Of a stretch of 64,000 nucleotides of DNA, positions 44,101 to 52,306 are shown piece after piece. The stretch covers positions 124,001 through 188,000 of the forward strand of contig CAZYCA010000042.1 in NCBI GenBank assembly GCA_964645405.1. The letters run 5' to 3'. Each line of letters begins with the position of its first letter. Position 1 is the stretch's first letter. The notes beneath the pieces were generated by a model. That model was not told the origin of the DNA. It worked only from the letters and a program-made list of their open reading frames with translations, and did no database searches. Source of the DNA: JAMWDF01 sp964645405 (GTDB lineage: Bacteria; Ratteibacteria; UBA8468; B48-G9; DSTR01). Made by a program: the position numbers and the translations under genes.

Positions 44101-44688
44101 TACTTTTAACCTGGCAATTTCCACAGAGAGTTCTAAATCCCAGTAGTCCTGGGTTACAGAACATTTTGTTTCCCCGCCTGTGGACCACAATTCTTCTGTC
44201 CCCGGGGTACCATTGAAAAGATACTGGTCAATCATAGCACCCTTAGGGTTAACCATGATCTTGAAAAAGCCAACACCTGGCCTGGTAGCTTTGTCCCTCT
44301 CAAAAGGACAAATCTGAATTTCCACATGGTCTTCAAAAAGAACACCTATATTGTCATCTTCTTTCACCCTGGCGACAGGATAGGTACCCCTGGGATGCGG
44401 TGAACGCATAGCCAGGTAAAGATAAGTATCATCATAACCAAGGTACCAGACTACCTGCTGCACTTCAGGTACCAGACTTTCTGTGGAACCAGGACCACCA
44501 GCAGCAAAACCTGTGATAGCAGAAGCTTTTTCCCATTCACCAGGCTCTATTTTCCCGTCGATGACCGGTGGTTTGGTAAGTTTTGGTACCCGCAAAACAG
44601 GATGTTTGAATTCCGCAGCTGCCAGATTGAAACCTACCAGGATTAGCAAAGACAAAACACAGCACCTGATTATTTTCCGCCGGCACAT
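41170..44688 (-). CDS. Very large exported CBM9/glycosidase-like protein (third paralogue)
   Basis: A 1172-residue protein with a signal peptide (residues 1-25, ...LAAAEF). A CBM9-like N-terminal domain (PPVIDGKIEPGEWEKA near 40) is followed by beta-rich sections. From about 500 the protein follows the pattern of the 31614 protein (VIPPFTPVEVKG, PLLAAPIRLELLQAG, MDYDGWYQVTLNL). A barrel-like part includes GVNGTWWDNSSIG near 915, with a candidate acidic catalytic residue, and many tryptophans. It follows three pseudopilin genes on the same strand after a 76-base gap. Presumed role is surface or periplasmic polysaccharide degradation; the glycoside hydrolase family cannot be set by eye. Confidence 0.75.
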   Translation of the reverse strand: MCRRKIIRCCVLSLLILVGFNLAAAEFKHPVLRVPKLTKPPVIDGKIEPGEWEKASAITGFAAGGPGSTESLVPEVQQVVWYLGYDDTYLYLAMRSPHPRGTYPVARVKEDDNIGVLFEDHVEIQICPFERDKATRPGVGFFKIMVNPKGAMIDQYLFNGTPGTEELWSTGGETKCSVTQDYWDLELSVEIARLKVTKLEGRSLVMQLVRTDFCGGIYFAGWVNAPWLSWGRFAEVQFEEGNPVFQFQRLGEVMAGELNTLVTITGTRENPVTVDVEVMVENAEGKVIYQNKQSATVSRGQSKSLNWVAKNLPVSPVDVNTKARNYFEIVASYKEGGKTYTLYHNRSPFLRFDEGFRKKYLEPWLAGRPQSGEWEYRFAYLPYSNKAEVSVDLDFFGVPPAIQKAESFSVKVRKKGAKEVISQGKGLVTNLTGCTLLSLPELPDGEYEALIQLLDSTEKKVLSEKIANFQRKHYVWERNTIGLSDEVIPPFTPVEVKGNNVSVWGRTYSIGGNGLPQQITVAPPTGNLGKIEPLLAAPIRLELLQAGKVVPFKESQIQLSGAKHQAQCEATILAAGLSILANSRMDYDGWYQVTLNLKPETSLTAEALDLVIDFRDSPGDRWNLPFPVDTLYVQRMGDGRYGNYFGAIPASPGIHFQSTSLLKYSKKTKDWKSFVPITYIGNGDRGLWFFAWSDAGWELKDNQAMLVVERLKDRTVRARIRLLAGPVSLSGERKIQFALQAAPVKPNDSRYRTRLSENFMAHDTRGYRYWGDSVDGYALHREEDFHALRKFLLYGPREQKEGQEYRWWVGHYVKQIQEGARIALYGSTWMTGMGPEEFKTFGGEWLGKSNWKANRNAATDAGRWNYQGTIQWTTDEQLTPTGVNWTKSQTDNFVWYHKLLIEKCGVNGTWWDNSSIGTVREYDPELGRMDEKWNLIYRRELCKRLNVMGWELMRPPCWIMNMHVDMPWNQVFWMVENDWYADAEDITALEQWTLDEFRAMTRTKSTTLIPYPWFRGYESKKDPALDRKIKRSVDAICLSHDIPRFSKELKKKLEYVLDYSDTAKCLFAGYWQTSVMVQPAGKEICASVYQNAERKTAVIIFFNASRQDQYLAGTTFDATRLLGSKSLPEVKKIYDLETGQAVETSFENGLFKLTSPFRIDWHDYRILAVEAE

Positions 44689-44764
44689 AATCTTCCCCCT
44701 TTTTAGATAACCTTTGTTAACGGGTATTACTGCGGCCTGTCTGGATTTAAACTGCCATTACTTT

Positions 44765-45433
44765 TTACTGCACATAAAACCGGCTGCCATACTGTGGCCA
44801 GCCTCGTGCTTCCCCTTCAGAATGCCAGGAGACATGACCGTCCACAAACAAAAAGTTAAATCCTTTATTATGCCGCGCATACCAGGAAGCACCGGAATCA
44901 GGGTAAAAAGCTTTGCCACCAACATACCTCCAGCCATTGGTATTACTCGGAGTGTAGTAGGAATTATAACCGGTACCATCACCAGCATATATCAGTTCTG
45001 ACTGGTTGCTAATAACTGTCAGTTTTCTCGGTGTTCTGTAAAAGGAAGCACCGTTGATACCAATGTTCTGGGTATTGTTAAAAAGTCCCGGCAGGCTGGG
45101 GTCAAAAGGATTGCTAATTCTATTGGCTGCAGGAATGGCTCTCACTTCTGGAGGAAAACCACTGGGACAAATCCAGAGACCTGCTTTCCTGGTGTAAGGC
45201 AGAAGAGCCTGCACCCAGGTGATAGCACCGGTGCTCCACGGAGGAACATACTGCTCGTAATCCTGAGCATACATCCTCATTGCCAGCCCTATCTGTTTCA
45301 AATTACTCATACAGGTAGCAGCCCTGGCTTTCTCTCTTGCCCTGGCTAAAGCTGGAAGTAAAAGCGCTGCTAAAATAGCAATTATCGCAATCACCACTAA
45401 AAGTTCAATAAGTGTAAACCCTTTTCTCTTCAT
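44765..45433 (-). CDS. Type II-type pseudopilin, H-X9-DG family (2 of 5)
   Basis: A 222-residue pseudopilin. The leader MKRKGFTLIELLVVIAIIAIL is followed by ALLLPALARAREKARAATC and the SNLKQIGLAMRMYAQDY segment characteristic of this family. The C-terminal signature is a canonical H-x9-DG (RHNKGFNFLFVDGH). It is the third of three tandem pseudopilins, 11 nt after the previous one. The role is export or assembly on a type II-like system encoded elsewhere; the globular part may bind calcium or carbohydrate, which is unproven. Confidence 0.94.
   Translation of the reverse strand: MKRKGFTLIELLVVIAIIAILAALLLPALARAREKARAATCMSNLKQIGLAMRMYAQDYEQYVPPWSTGAITWVQALLPYTRKAGLWICPSGFPPEVRAIPAANRISNPFDPSLPGLFNNTQNIGINGASFYRTPRKLTVISNQSELIYAGDGTGYNSYYTPSNTNGWRYVGGKAFYPDSGASWYARHNKGFNFLFVDGHVSWHSEGEARGWPQYGSRFYVQ
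45361..45427. repeat. Conserved pseudopilin leader-coding repeat (4 copies)
   Basis: About 65 bases encoding the prepilin leader and transmembrane helix recur almost unchanged at 31231-31294, 45361-45427, 45987-46053 and 46861-46924, all on the minus strand, with matching codon choice. The fifth pseudopilin (60660-60715) encodes the same peptide with different codons. The four near-identical copies could support recombination or gene conversion between pseudopilin genes. Confidence 0.8.
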
Positions 45434-45444
45434 CCTCCCTCCTT

Positions 45445-46062
45445 TTAACGGGGATGTTTAAACCATTCTGCATGACCATCAAGGTAAAGCGCGTTAGAAC
45501 CCTTGGAATGACGAGGAAACCAGCCACTGGTACTGTAAGGATAATAGTTACCATCTATCCAGTTACCCCCATTACCGTTTCCCTCAGTCCTGGAAGTAGC
45601 ATCACCAATGTATCTTCTCGTGGAATGGTCATCAAAGTAGGTAAACCTTTTCAGGTAGTTGGAATTAAAAGGTGTTACATGACCAATGTTCATTCCCCAG
45701 TATAAATTATTAGCCAGCTGGGTCCAGTTTTTCGCTGCAATATAAGTCCGGTAAATACTGTAGTAGGTTCTGGCCTCATTACTGGAAGGACAGGTCCAGT
45801 AGTCACACCTGTTACCAAGATAGGCAAGGAGTAAAATCGGTGCCCTGGTTCCTCCTACATCCCTGGGAAGGACAAAACCATCGTAATCATTCGCATACAT
45901 CCGCACAGCCATATAAATCTGTTTCAGGTTATTAGCACATGTTATCTGTCGGGCTTTCTCTCTTGCCCTGGCTAAGGCTGGTAACAAAAGCGCTGCTAAA
46001 ATAGCAATAATCGCAATCACCACTAAAAGTTCAATTAAAGTAAAACCTTTTTTCCGCACCAT
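45445..46062 (-). CDS. Type II-type pseudopilin, H-X9-DG family (3 of 5)
   Basis: A 205-residue pseudopilin read from ATG 46062. The ATG is preceded by an excellent AAGGAGGTC ribosome binding site, and the leader MVRKKGFTLIELL starts there; a longer in-frame start at 46149 would add residues from inside the upstream gene and is rejected. The C-terminal signature RHSKGSNALYLDGH is a canonical H-x9-DG. It is the middle gene of the tandem set, 11 nt after the first and 11 nt before the third. Confidence 0.94.
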   Translation of the reverse strand: MVRKKGFTLIELLVVIAIIAILAALLLPALARAREKARQITCANNLKQIYMAVRMYANDYDGFVLPRDVGGTRAPILLLAYLGNRCDYWTCPSSNEARTYYSIYRTYIAAKNWTQLANNLYWGMNIGHVTPFNSNYLKRFTYFDDHSTRRYIGDATSRTEGNGNGGNWIDGNYYPYSTSGWFPRHSKGSNALYLDGHAEWFKHPR

Positions 46063-46073
46063 GCTGACCTCCT

Positions 46074-46928
46074 TCAGTACCCGCAGGCTGTCCATAATGA
46101 CTTGGGGAAGTAGTTGACAAATGTCCCTGCATTTCCTGTCAAAGTGCACCTGGCAAAATTAGGTGCCACATCAGAGATGGAAAAAGGAATAGTCCAGACC
46201 TCTACCCCCATTCTATTTCCTTCTGGTAGCAATCTTAAAGGTGTCCGGTTAGAAGGAGCAATGTAACTGACATGACCATCCAGATAAAGAACATTGATAC
46301 CACCTTTCGCCCGGGATAAAGAGCCAGAAGTTCCTCCTGTTCCACGGCCATGATTGGTCGTCTGCGGTCCAGTCTGGTTTAAGGCTACCACAAAACCTGC
46401 TCCAATCTCCGGATGCCAGTAAGGACCCCATTTTAAGTCAGCCATCACTGCATAATCTGCCGGGTCTCTTTCCCTTATGTTGGTAGCATAACAGTAAGAA
46501 CATCTTCCCCAGTCCAGAACTCCTGTGTCTGAAGCTCTGTCTTCTGTGGAAGGACAGATAAAAAGTTCTGTACTCTTGACAAAAACAGGACCTTCTCTTG
46601 CTGGTGTTACCGGGTCATACTGACCTGTCAGTAAGCATAAAGACCGGGTACAGGAGACAGGCATGTTATAGGTGAAATCTCTGTAATAAGGTGCCCAGGG
46701 ATAGGTACGGCGGTCCACCATACATGTTTCGGTGGCTGTCGGCAACCATTCGTTGTAATCCTGGGCATACATATGTAGTGCTAAGCTCAACTGCCTTAAG
46801 TTAGAAACACAAACAGAACGGTTTGCCTGTTCCTGGGCTTTCCCTAAAACCGGTAAAATCAGCGCTGCTAAAATAGCGATAATCGCAATCACCACTAAAA
46901 GCTCAATCAATGTAAACCCTTTCCTCAT
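46074..46928 (-). CDS. Type II-type pseudopilin (4 of 5), signature histidine lost
   Basis: A 284-residue pseudopilin, the largest of the set and first of the tandem trio. Leader MRKGFTLIELLVVIAIIAIL and SNLRQLSLALHMYAQDY are standard. The C-terminal signature reads RAKGGINVLYLDGH: the DG is kept, but the usual histidine is replaced and one residue is inserted. About 50 residues follow the signature, more than in its neighbours. It may therefore have a different position in the pseudopilus. A sigma-70 promoter lies directly upstream. Confidence 0.92.
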   Translation of the reverse strand: MRKGFTLIELLVVIAIIAILAALILPVLGKAQEQANRSVCVSNLRQLSLALHMYAQDYNEWLPTATETCMVDRRTYPWAPYYRDFTYNMPVSCTRSLCLLTGQYDPVTPAREGPVFVKSTELFICPSTEDRASDTGVLDWGRCSYCYATNIRERDPADYAVMADLKWGPYWHPEIGAGFVVALNQTGPQTTNHGRGTGGTSGSLSRAKGGINVLYLDGHVSYIAPSNRTPLRLLPEGNRMGVEVWTIPFSISDVAPNFARCTLTGNAGTFVNYFPKSLWTACGY

Positions 46929-46950
46929 ATTCTCCCCCTTTTTTACAGTT

Positions 46951-46980
46951 ATCTTACCATATCTTTACCTTCTGTGTCAA
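46951..46980 (-). promoter_or_regulatory. Sigma-70 promoter of the tandem pseudopilin operon
   Basis: On the minus strand a perfect TTGACA (46975-46980) is followed after 18 bases by TAAGAT (46951-46956). The element lies between the GH42 gene end and the first pseudopilin, with a GGGGGAG ribosome binding site before ATG 46928. Confidence 0.65.
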
Positions 46981-47014
46981 GTTCCCGAGTTTCCCAATGT
47001 TCAATTTCATTTGC

Positions 47015-49042
47015 TCACAATTGACGGAGAACCTTAACATCAAAAGGAGAAAGACTAATCTTCCTTAATCTTCTGCCTGTTAAAAGGTCTTCAAATTCTC
47101 CTTTCAAATTTACCAGTCTTCTAAACCTGGTAGGATTATTCAAAAACAAGTAAGTTTCCCTGTCTTTCTGCCACCTGGTAGCATAGATTCCTGAAGGTAA
47201 ACTCAGCACAGGTTTTAACCCAAGAATTCTGGCCAGATAACGGTAAAAAACTTCATACCCCTTCTCCTCCAGAACTGCACCAAAATAAAATGCTTTCCCC
47301 TTTCCATAACTGTTTTTAGTTAAGGCTGGTTTTTTCCCTAAAAAAGGATTTTTAAACCAGGCTAAAATTTCCAGAGAAGTGTCTATTAAATCAATCTCCT
47401 CCAGCCACAAAATCTCAGCTGGCAACCTTCTTTTGCCAGAAAACAGAGAAACAGGACCTGCTATCTCCCTTTGCCACCTTCCATAATCTTTGATTTCTAC
47501 ACCTAAAACTTCTGTCAGATGGGCTGGACAGGGGACATCCCAGATACGTCCATTCTCATCAGCCAGCCCGGAATAGGACATCATTACCAGTGTCCCACCG
47601 TTTTCTACATAACTGATTATTTTTTTTCCCAGAGTTTCCGGCAAAATAAAGCATGCTGGCACTATCAAAACCGGGTATTCTGCCCAATCAGAATCCGGTG
47701 AAGTAACCTCTACCAGGATATTCTGTTTCACCAGACCAGCAAAATGTCTTGTTAGATGAAGACAATAGCCATTACCAAAGACACCGGAGAAAAAATCAGG
47801 ATGCTGATTTCTGGCAAACTCACAATGATTCTGGTAGGTGTAAAGAATAGCCACCTCAGGCTTTACCGGTGCTGCTGATTCCAGTTTTTCCCCGAGAAGA
47901 TTCAGCTCTGGCACAAGTCTTTTTACTTCCCGGTAAATTCTTCCTGGTTTCAGTGAAACTTCTACCAGACCAGCCCTGTTACGTTCCTGACCGGAAGCAC
48001 AGGTATCAAACCGGAAAAAACTGATAAATTTTGTTCCCAGTCCAGCCTGCGTTAAAACTGACCATCTAACTGAGCCTGGTAATGGCATTCCCTCCCCTCT
48101 ACCCCACTGAAACTCTAAAAACCAGGGAGGTTGTCCGTTTTTTATTCCCCGGAGAAAAGCATGGACAAACGACTGGTCCACATACAAATCACCACCAATA
48201 GCAAAAATAGACCTTTTATCCAGGCCATAGTGGTCACCGGCAATGACATCAAGATAGCGACCAAAAACTTGATGGTTATATCCGTGCCAGGTCAACATCA
48301 TATTGGTGGTGATAGGTGCAGTCACTCCATACTTGCGGAGTGTTTCCACCTGCAGCCGGAAGCAATCTATGGTGACTTCAGAAAAAAACTGGTGATATGC
48401 CTGCCATAATCCTGGATGATGGGAAATGTTAGGGAATTGAATCTGCTCAAAACTTTTCAGAGTTTGACCCCAGAAACTTAAAACCATTGCCTGGTTAAAG
48501 GTATCAATATCCCTGTATTTTTTCTGACACCATTGCCGAAAAAAAGTCAGACAACGGCTGCAGAAACAGAAAGGATGTCCTAATTCATTATCAATCTGCC
48601 AGGCAAAAAGTTGCTTGTTTTTACCAAAATGTTCTGCCAGAGCCTGCACTATGTTTACAGAAAGTCGGCGGTACAAGGAGGAAGTGGGACAGGTGTAACG
48701 TCTGATACCAAAACCAAAGGTCTGATTATTCTCCAGCACCGGGAAAATTTCCGGATAACGTTCGCAGGCCCAGATAGGTGGTACAGCAGTCGGTGTACAC
48801 AGAATAACCTGAATGTTCTCTCCAGCCAGAAGAGAGAAAACCCTGTCCAGCCAGGAGAAATCATATTTTCCTTCCTCTGGTTCCATTTTATCCCAGGCAA
48901 ATTCTCCGATTCTTACAGCCTTCAACCCTAATTCTCCAGCCAGCCGAATGTATTCTTTCCAGGTTTCTTCCCGGTGGTGCTCAGGATAAAAGGCTGCTCC
49001 TAACCCCATCAGGAAATTACTGTTTTTTCCCATTTTTTCCAT
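47015..49042 (-). CDS. GH42 beta-galactosidase
   Basis: A 675-residue GH42-family glycosidase without a signal peptide, hence cytoplasmic. The barrel opens with GAAFYPEHHREETW and VRIGEFAWDKMEPEEG. The acid/base glutamate is in WQIDNELGHP near residue 150 and a nucleophile glutamate is likely in FLEFQWG near 310. The zinc-type cysteine cluster CFCSRC near 158 is present as in many GH42 enzymes. The trimerisation domain (about 400-600) and a short C-terminal beta domain follow. ATG 49033 is an alternative start nine bases downstream. It follows the GGDEF gene by 18 nt. It releases galactose that GalT (23178) could process. Confidence 0.95.
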   Translation of the reverse strand: MEKMGKNSNFLMGLGAAFYPEHHREETWKEYIRLAGELGLKAVRIGEFAWDKMEPEEGKYDFSWLDRVFSLLAGENIQVILCTPTAVPPIWACERYPEIFPVLENNQTFGFGIRRYTCPTSSLYRRLSVNIVQALAEHFGKNKQLFAWQIDNELGHPFCFCSRCLTFFRQWCQKKYRDIDTFNQAMVLSFWGQTLKSFEQIQFPNISHHPGLWQAYHQFFSEVTIDCFRLQVETLRKYGVTAPITTNMMLTWHGYNHQVFGRYLDVIAGDHYGLDKRSIFAIGGDLYVDQSFVHAFLRGIKNGQPPWFLEFQWGRGEGMPLPGSVRWSVLTQAGLGTKFISFFRFDTCASGQERNRAGLVEVSLKPGRIYREVKRLVPELNLLGEKLESAAPVKPEVAILYTYQNHCEFARNQHPDFFSGVFGNGYCLHLTRHFAGLVKQNILVEVTSPDSDWAEYPVLIVPACFILPETLGKKIISYVENGGTLVMMSYSGLADENGRIWDVPCPAHLTEVLGVEIKDYGRWQREIAGPVSLFSGKRRLPAEILWLEEIDLIDTSLEILAWFKNPFLGKKPALTKNSYGKGKAFYFGAVLEEKGYEVFYRYLARILGLKPVLSLPSGIYATRWQKDRETYLFLNNPTRFRRLVNLKGEFEDLLTGRRLRKISLSPFDVKVLRQL

Positions 49043-49060
49043 ACCCCTTCTGTTTTAGAA

Positions 49061-51007
49061 CTAAGCTACCATTACTCTATCCCTTCCTTCTTTTTTTGCC
49101 CGGTATAAGGCAGCGTCAGCCAGGCGAATTAAATCATCAGGAGTTTTTGCATGCAAAGGATAAACTGCTACTCCCAGGGAAAGGGTAACAGCACCAAGTA
49201 GTTGACCCTGGTAATGTATCTTTAAATCCTTCACTCCCAGACGCAGTTCTTCCGCCCGACGCACCACTGCCTCTAATGAAGCGTCAGGCATCACCAGAAT
49301 AAACTCTTCCCCACCGTAACGGCAGGCAATATCACTGCCTCTAATTTTTGTCCGGAAAAAATTACCCAGCTGTGCCAGAAGTTCATCCCCTGCCCCGTGG
49401 CCATACAAATCATTAAAATGTTTGAAATGATCTATATCCACCATCACCACTCCCAGGGTGGATTGCTTCCTTGCTGCCCGTAAAATTTCTCTCGCCATCG
49501 TCTCCTCCAGATAACGGCGGTTGTAAAGCCCGGTAAGCATATCCCTGATAGATTGACGTCGTAGAGTTTCCCTCAGTTTGATATTAGCCAGAGACAGAGC
49601 CAGATAACCACCAATGGTGGTAATAAGGCTCTGTACTTCCTCCAGAGGAGAAATGCTTTCCTCTGTAAGAGACCGTAAATGAAAAAGACCAAGGACTTCC
49701 CCTTTGGCAATCAAAGGAAGACATATATACGGCATTACCGGTAAATTGCGCAGGTGAGCGCAGACCAGACCGTCCTTTTCCAGAATATATATCTGACCTC
49801 TCCGCAAAGCCCAGCATTCCTCAGGTGTGAAAAGATTAAACTCCACATTATCAGGGAAGCCACCCCAGTGAGCAATTGATTCTAAGTCATTCCGGGAAGG
49901 GCTGAAAAGAAACAAAGCACCCTGCTTGCCCGGGAGAATCTTTTCCATGAATTGACTGATAAGCGGACCGGTTTCCTCCACTGTGGAGCAAGCCTGGAGT
50001 AAATCTCTCATCTCTCCTAAAAGTTCATTCTGCCGGTTGTTTCCTTCCAGCTTTTGAACCAGCTTAGCCAGTTTTTCATTTGTTTCTTCCAGTTCCCTTT
50101 CTGTCTTCAACCTTTTGTCTTCCAGATTGGAAACAACCATGATATTCCACCAGGTCAGCATACAGAAAATTGCGATAATGGTCACAGCCATCAGAGTTAA
50201 AGCCTCTTCCGGAGAAATAAAGCCAGCCCCTTTAATTCCTGCCATTACCCAACGCAAAAGAACAGGAACAATAACGGCTAAAGGTAATAGCCTGCGGGCT
50301 AAAGTCCCGGCCAGACTGAAACTGGAAATTATTCTCATCAGTCCTTTTTCCGGACGAACAAACAAAATCCCGAAAGCAAGGAGGATAAAGGCAGCTGTCA
50401 TTAATAAATCAGGCTGGGTTTCAGAAAGAAAGGTGCTACCGGTTTTGCCAGTTGAATAACCTAAAAAGCTAACCAGAGACACCAGAATTGCCAGCCAGGA
50501 TGTTACCTGACCGCAGGTAATCCAGTGCTCAGATTTTATCAGGAAAAGGCTAATTCCCACCAGGAGAATATAACTGGCAGTAACCATAGCCATTCTTTCC
50601 GGTCTTGCTGCCTCCCCAAAAATTGTTGATAGCCCCAGCAGCAAACGATTGAAAGGATTAACGTAGCCACCAGCTTCCAGGAGAGGGAAAAAACCCGTGA
50701 GAAAAACAGCGATACTGCAGATTGTAATGAGCCAGTTTCTTATCTTATCATTACCTTCCCTGGTAAGAAACCAGGTGGCTGTTCCCCCTAAGATTAATGC
50801 CAGTGCTGTATCAGCCCTGATTAACTCCAGGTAACGAAGCATTTTCTGTAGCCCGGGAAAAGGATAGCTCCAGCCAACAAGGACAAGAGAACCAAGAATA
50901 ATTCCTAACACACCGACGGTCCGGGAAAAGGAAAGGAGAGAAGAAATGACAAAGCTATCCGGTTTTATTAATCTTGTAAGCTGGCTGTTATCAGCTTTTT
51001 CTTCCAC
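49061..51007 (-). CDS. Membrane-bound diguanylate cyclase (GAF-GGDEF)
   Basis: A 648-residue protein. The N-terminal 270 residues contain about eight hydrophobic segments, then a coiled coil (about 275-325) and a GAF-like domain (330-480). The C-terminal GGDEF domain (490-648) has the active-site motif RYGGEEF and an intact RxxD inhibitory site (RGSD) five residues upstream, so it should make cyclic di-GMP with product inhibition. The start appears to be GTG 51007; no Shine-Dalgarno is visible, and a TTGATG-18-TAAAAT element (51014-51043) would place transcription at or near the codon, hinting at a leaderless message. The membrane part resembles MASE-type sensors but no ligand can be named. 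Confidence 0.93.
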   Translation of the reverse strand: MEEKADNSQLTRLIKPDSFVISSLLSFSRTVGVLGIILGSLVLVGWSYPFPGLQKMLRYLELIRADTALALILGGTATWFLTREGNDKIRNWLITICSIAVFLTGFFPLLEAGGYVNPFNRLLLGLSTIFGEAARPERMAMVTASYILLVGISLFLIKSEHWITCGQVTSWLAILVSLVSFLGYSTGKTGSTFLSETQPDLLMTAAFILLAFGILFVRPEKGLMRIISSFSLAGTLARRLLPLAVIVPVLLRWVMAGIKGAGFISPEEALTLMAVTIIAIFCMLTWWNIMVVSNLEDKRLKTERELEETNEKLAKLVQKLEGNNRQNELLGEMRDLLQACSTVEETGPLISQFMEKILPGKQGALFLFSPSRNDLESIAHWGGFPDNVEFNLFTPEECWALRRGQIYILEKDGLVCAHLRNLPVMPYICLPLIAKGEVLGLFHLRSLTEESISPLEEVQSLITTIGGYLALSLANIKLRETLRRQSIRDMLTGLYNRRYLEETMAREILRAARKQSTLGVVMVDIDHFKHFNDLYGHGAGDELLAQLGNFFRTKIRGSDIACRYGGEEFILVMPDASLEAVVRRAEELRLGVKDLKIHYQGQLLGAVTLSLGVAVYPLHAKTPDDLIRLADAALYRAKKEGRDRVMVA

Positions 51008-51100
51008 ATTGATATTTTAGCCTGTTTTCGGTAAAGACATCAAGTTGCTTTTTCTGCCAAACTCTGTTATTTTTATTTTAGTTTGCGGAAGGGTTCAGGA

Positions 51101-52306
51101 ATGACCAGTAGAGAAAGGATTATCACAGCTTTAAATCATCAGGAGCCTGACAGAATCCCCATTGACCTGGGAGGAATGGATTCTACCGGTATTACTGGTG
51201 TTGCTTACCGGAATCTTAAAAGGTATCTGGGTTTACCTGAACAGCCAGTGAAAATCTGGGAACCCTCCCAGCAACTGGCTCAGGTAGAAATAAGTGTCCT
51301 GGGAAAAATCCAGGCTGATGTGCTGCCAGTCTTCCCGGAAACCATTTACTGGAAGGAAAGCAAACTTCCAGACGGTTTTCCCTGCCTGGTACCACAAAAA
51401 TGGAATCCTTTTCTCCAGTCTGATGGTTCTGAGGTTATTCTTGACCCGACAGGAGAGGTTCGCTGGAAAAGGGTGCCTGGTGGGCACTACTTTGAGACAA
51501 TCACTTTTCCCCTGGCAAAAGCAGAAACTATTTCCGACATAGAAAAGAACAAGAAAATCCTGCAGGAGTTTGACCTTTTTAGCCTTGCTGATGAAAGTTA
51601 TGAGCAAATGGGTAGCCGTGTTGCCCGGTTATACCAGACACAGGATTATGCTTTTTTAGGAAATTTTTCTGTACATCTTTTTGCTGCGGGGCAACTGCTG
51701 CGCGGGTTTGAACAGTTTCTGGTAGATTTAGCCACTGATTCACCTCTGGCTCACTGTATCTTAGAAAACCTGGTGCAGATTTATCTGGAAAGGTTTGACC
51801 GCTTTTATGAGGCTGTCGGTCCTTACCTGCAGGTGATTAATGTCAATGATGACCTGGGTATGCAGGAAGCACCGCTGCTTTCACCCCAGCTTTACCGCCG
51901 TACAGTTAAACCTTACCAGAAAATTCTTTATGAGCACATCAGGAAGAAATCTACAGCCCGACTTTTTCTTCATACTGATGGTTCGGTTTATGACATTTTG
52001 GGAGATTTGATAGAGATAGGGGTTCAGATACTCAATCCTGTACAGTTTTCCTGCCGGAATATGGAACTGGCTAAACTAAAAAAAGAGTTTGGCAGGGATC
52101 TGGTTTTCTGGGGTGGCGGGTGTGATACTCAAAAAATATTGCCCTTTGCTACACCCCGGCAAATTCGTGAGCATGTAAAAGAATGTCTCTCTATCCTGGC
52201 ACCCGGTGGTGGTTTTGTCTTCTGTCAGGTGCATAACATCCAGCCAGATGTGCCACCGGAAAATATCATGGCGATGTACCAGGCTGTCTGGGAATGGAAA
52301 TATTAA
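51101..52306 (+). CDS. UroD-family (MtaA-like) protein with H-T-D metal-site variant
   Basis: A 401-residue URO-D superfamily protein read from ATG 51101, which follows GGAAGGG; an in-frame TTG upstream is less likely. The start TSRERIITALNHQEPDRIPIDLGG is the usual opening of methyltransferase-type members. The metal-site region reads FLHTDGSV, like the 5675 protein, not the H-x-C of MtaA. A later cysteine appears in VFCQVHN. NVNDDLGMQEAPLLSP near 255 is family-typical. It converges on the acid-CoA ligase gene with a 4-nt overlap of ends. Confidence 0.86.
   Translation: MTSRERIITALNHQEPDRIPIDLGGMDSTGITGVAYRNLKRYLGLPEQPVKIWEPSQQLAQVEISVLGKIQADVLPVFPETIYWKESKLPDGFPCLVPQKWNPFLQSDGSEVILDPTGEVRWKRVPGGHYFETITFPLAKAETISDIEKNKKILQEFDLFSLADESYEQMGSRVARLYQTQDYAFLGNFSVHLFAAGQLLRGFEQFLVDLATDSPLAHCILENLVQIYLERFDRFYEAVGPYLQVINVNDDLGMQEAPLLSPQLYRRTVKPYQKILYEHIRKKSTARLFLHTDGSVYDILGDLIEIGVQILNPVQFSCRNMELAKLKKEFGRDLVFWGGGCDTQKILPFATPRQIREHVKECLSILAPGGGFVFCQVHNIQPDVPPENIMAMYQAVWEWKY

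Noticed and set aside
46063..46149. N-terminal extension of 29 codons for the middle pseudopilin
   Set aside because: The prepilin leader must begin near the N-terminus, and a strong AAGGAGGTC site precedes ATG 46062.
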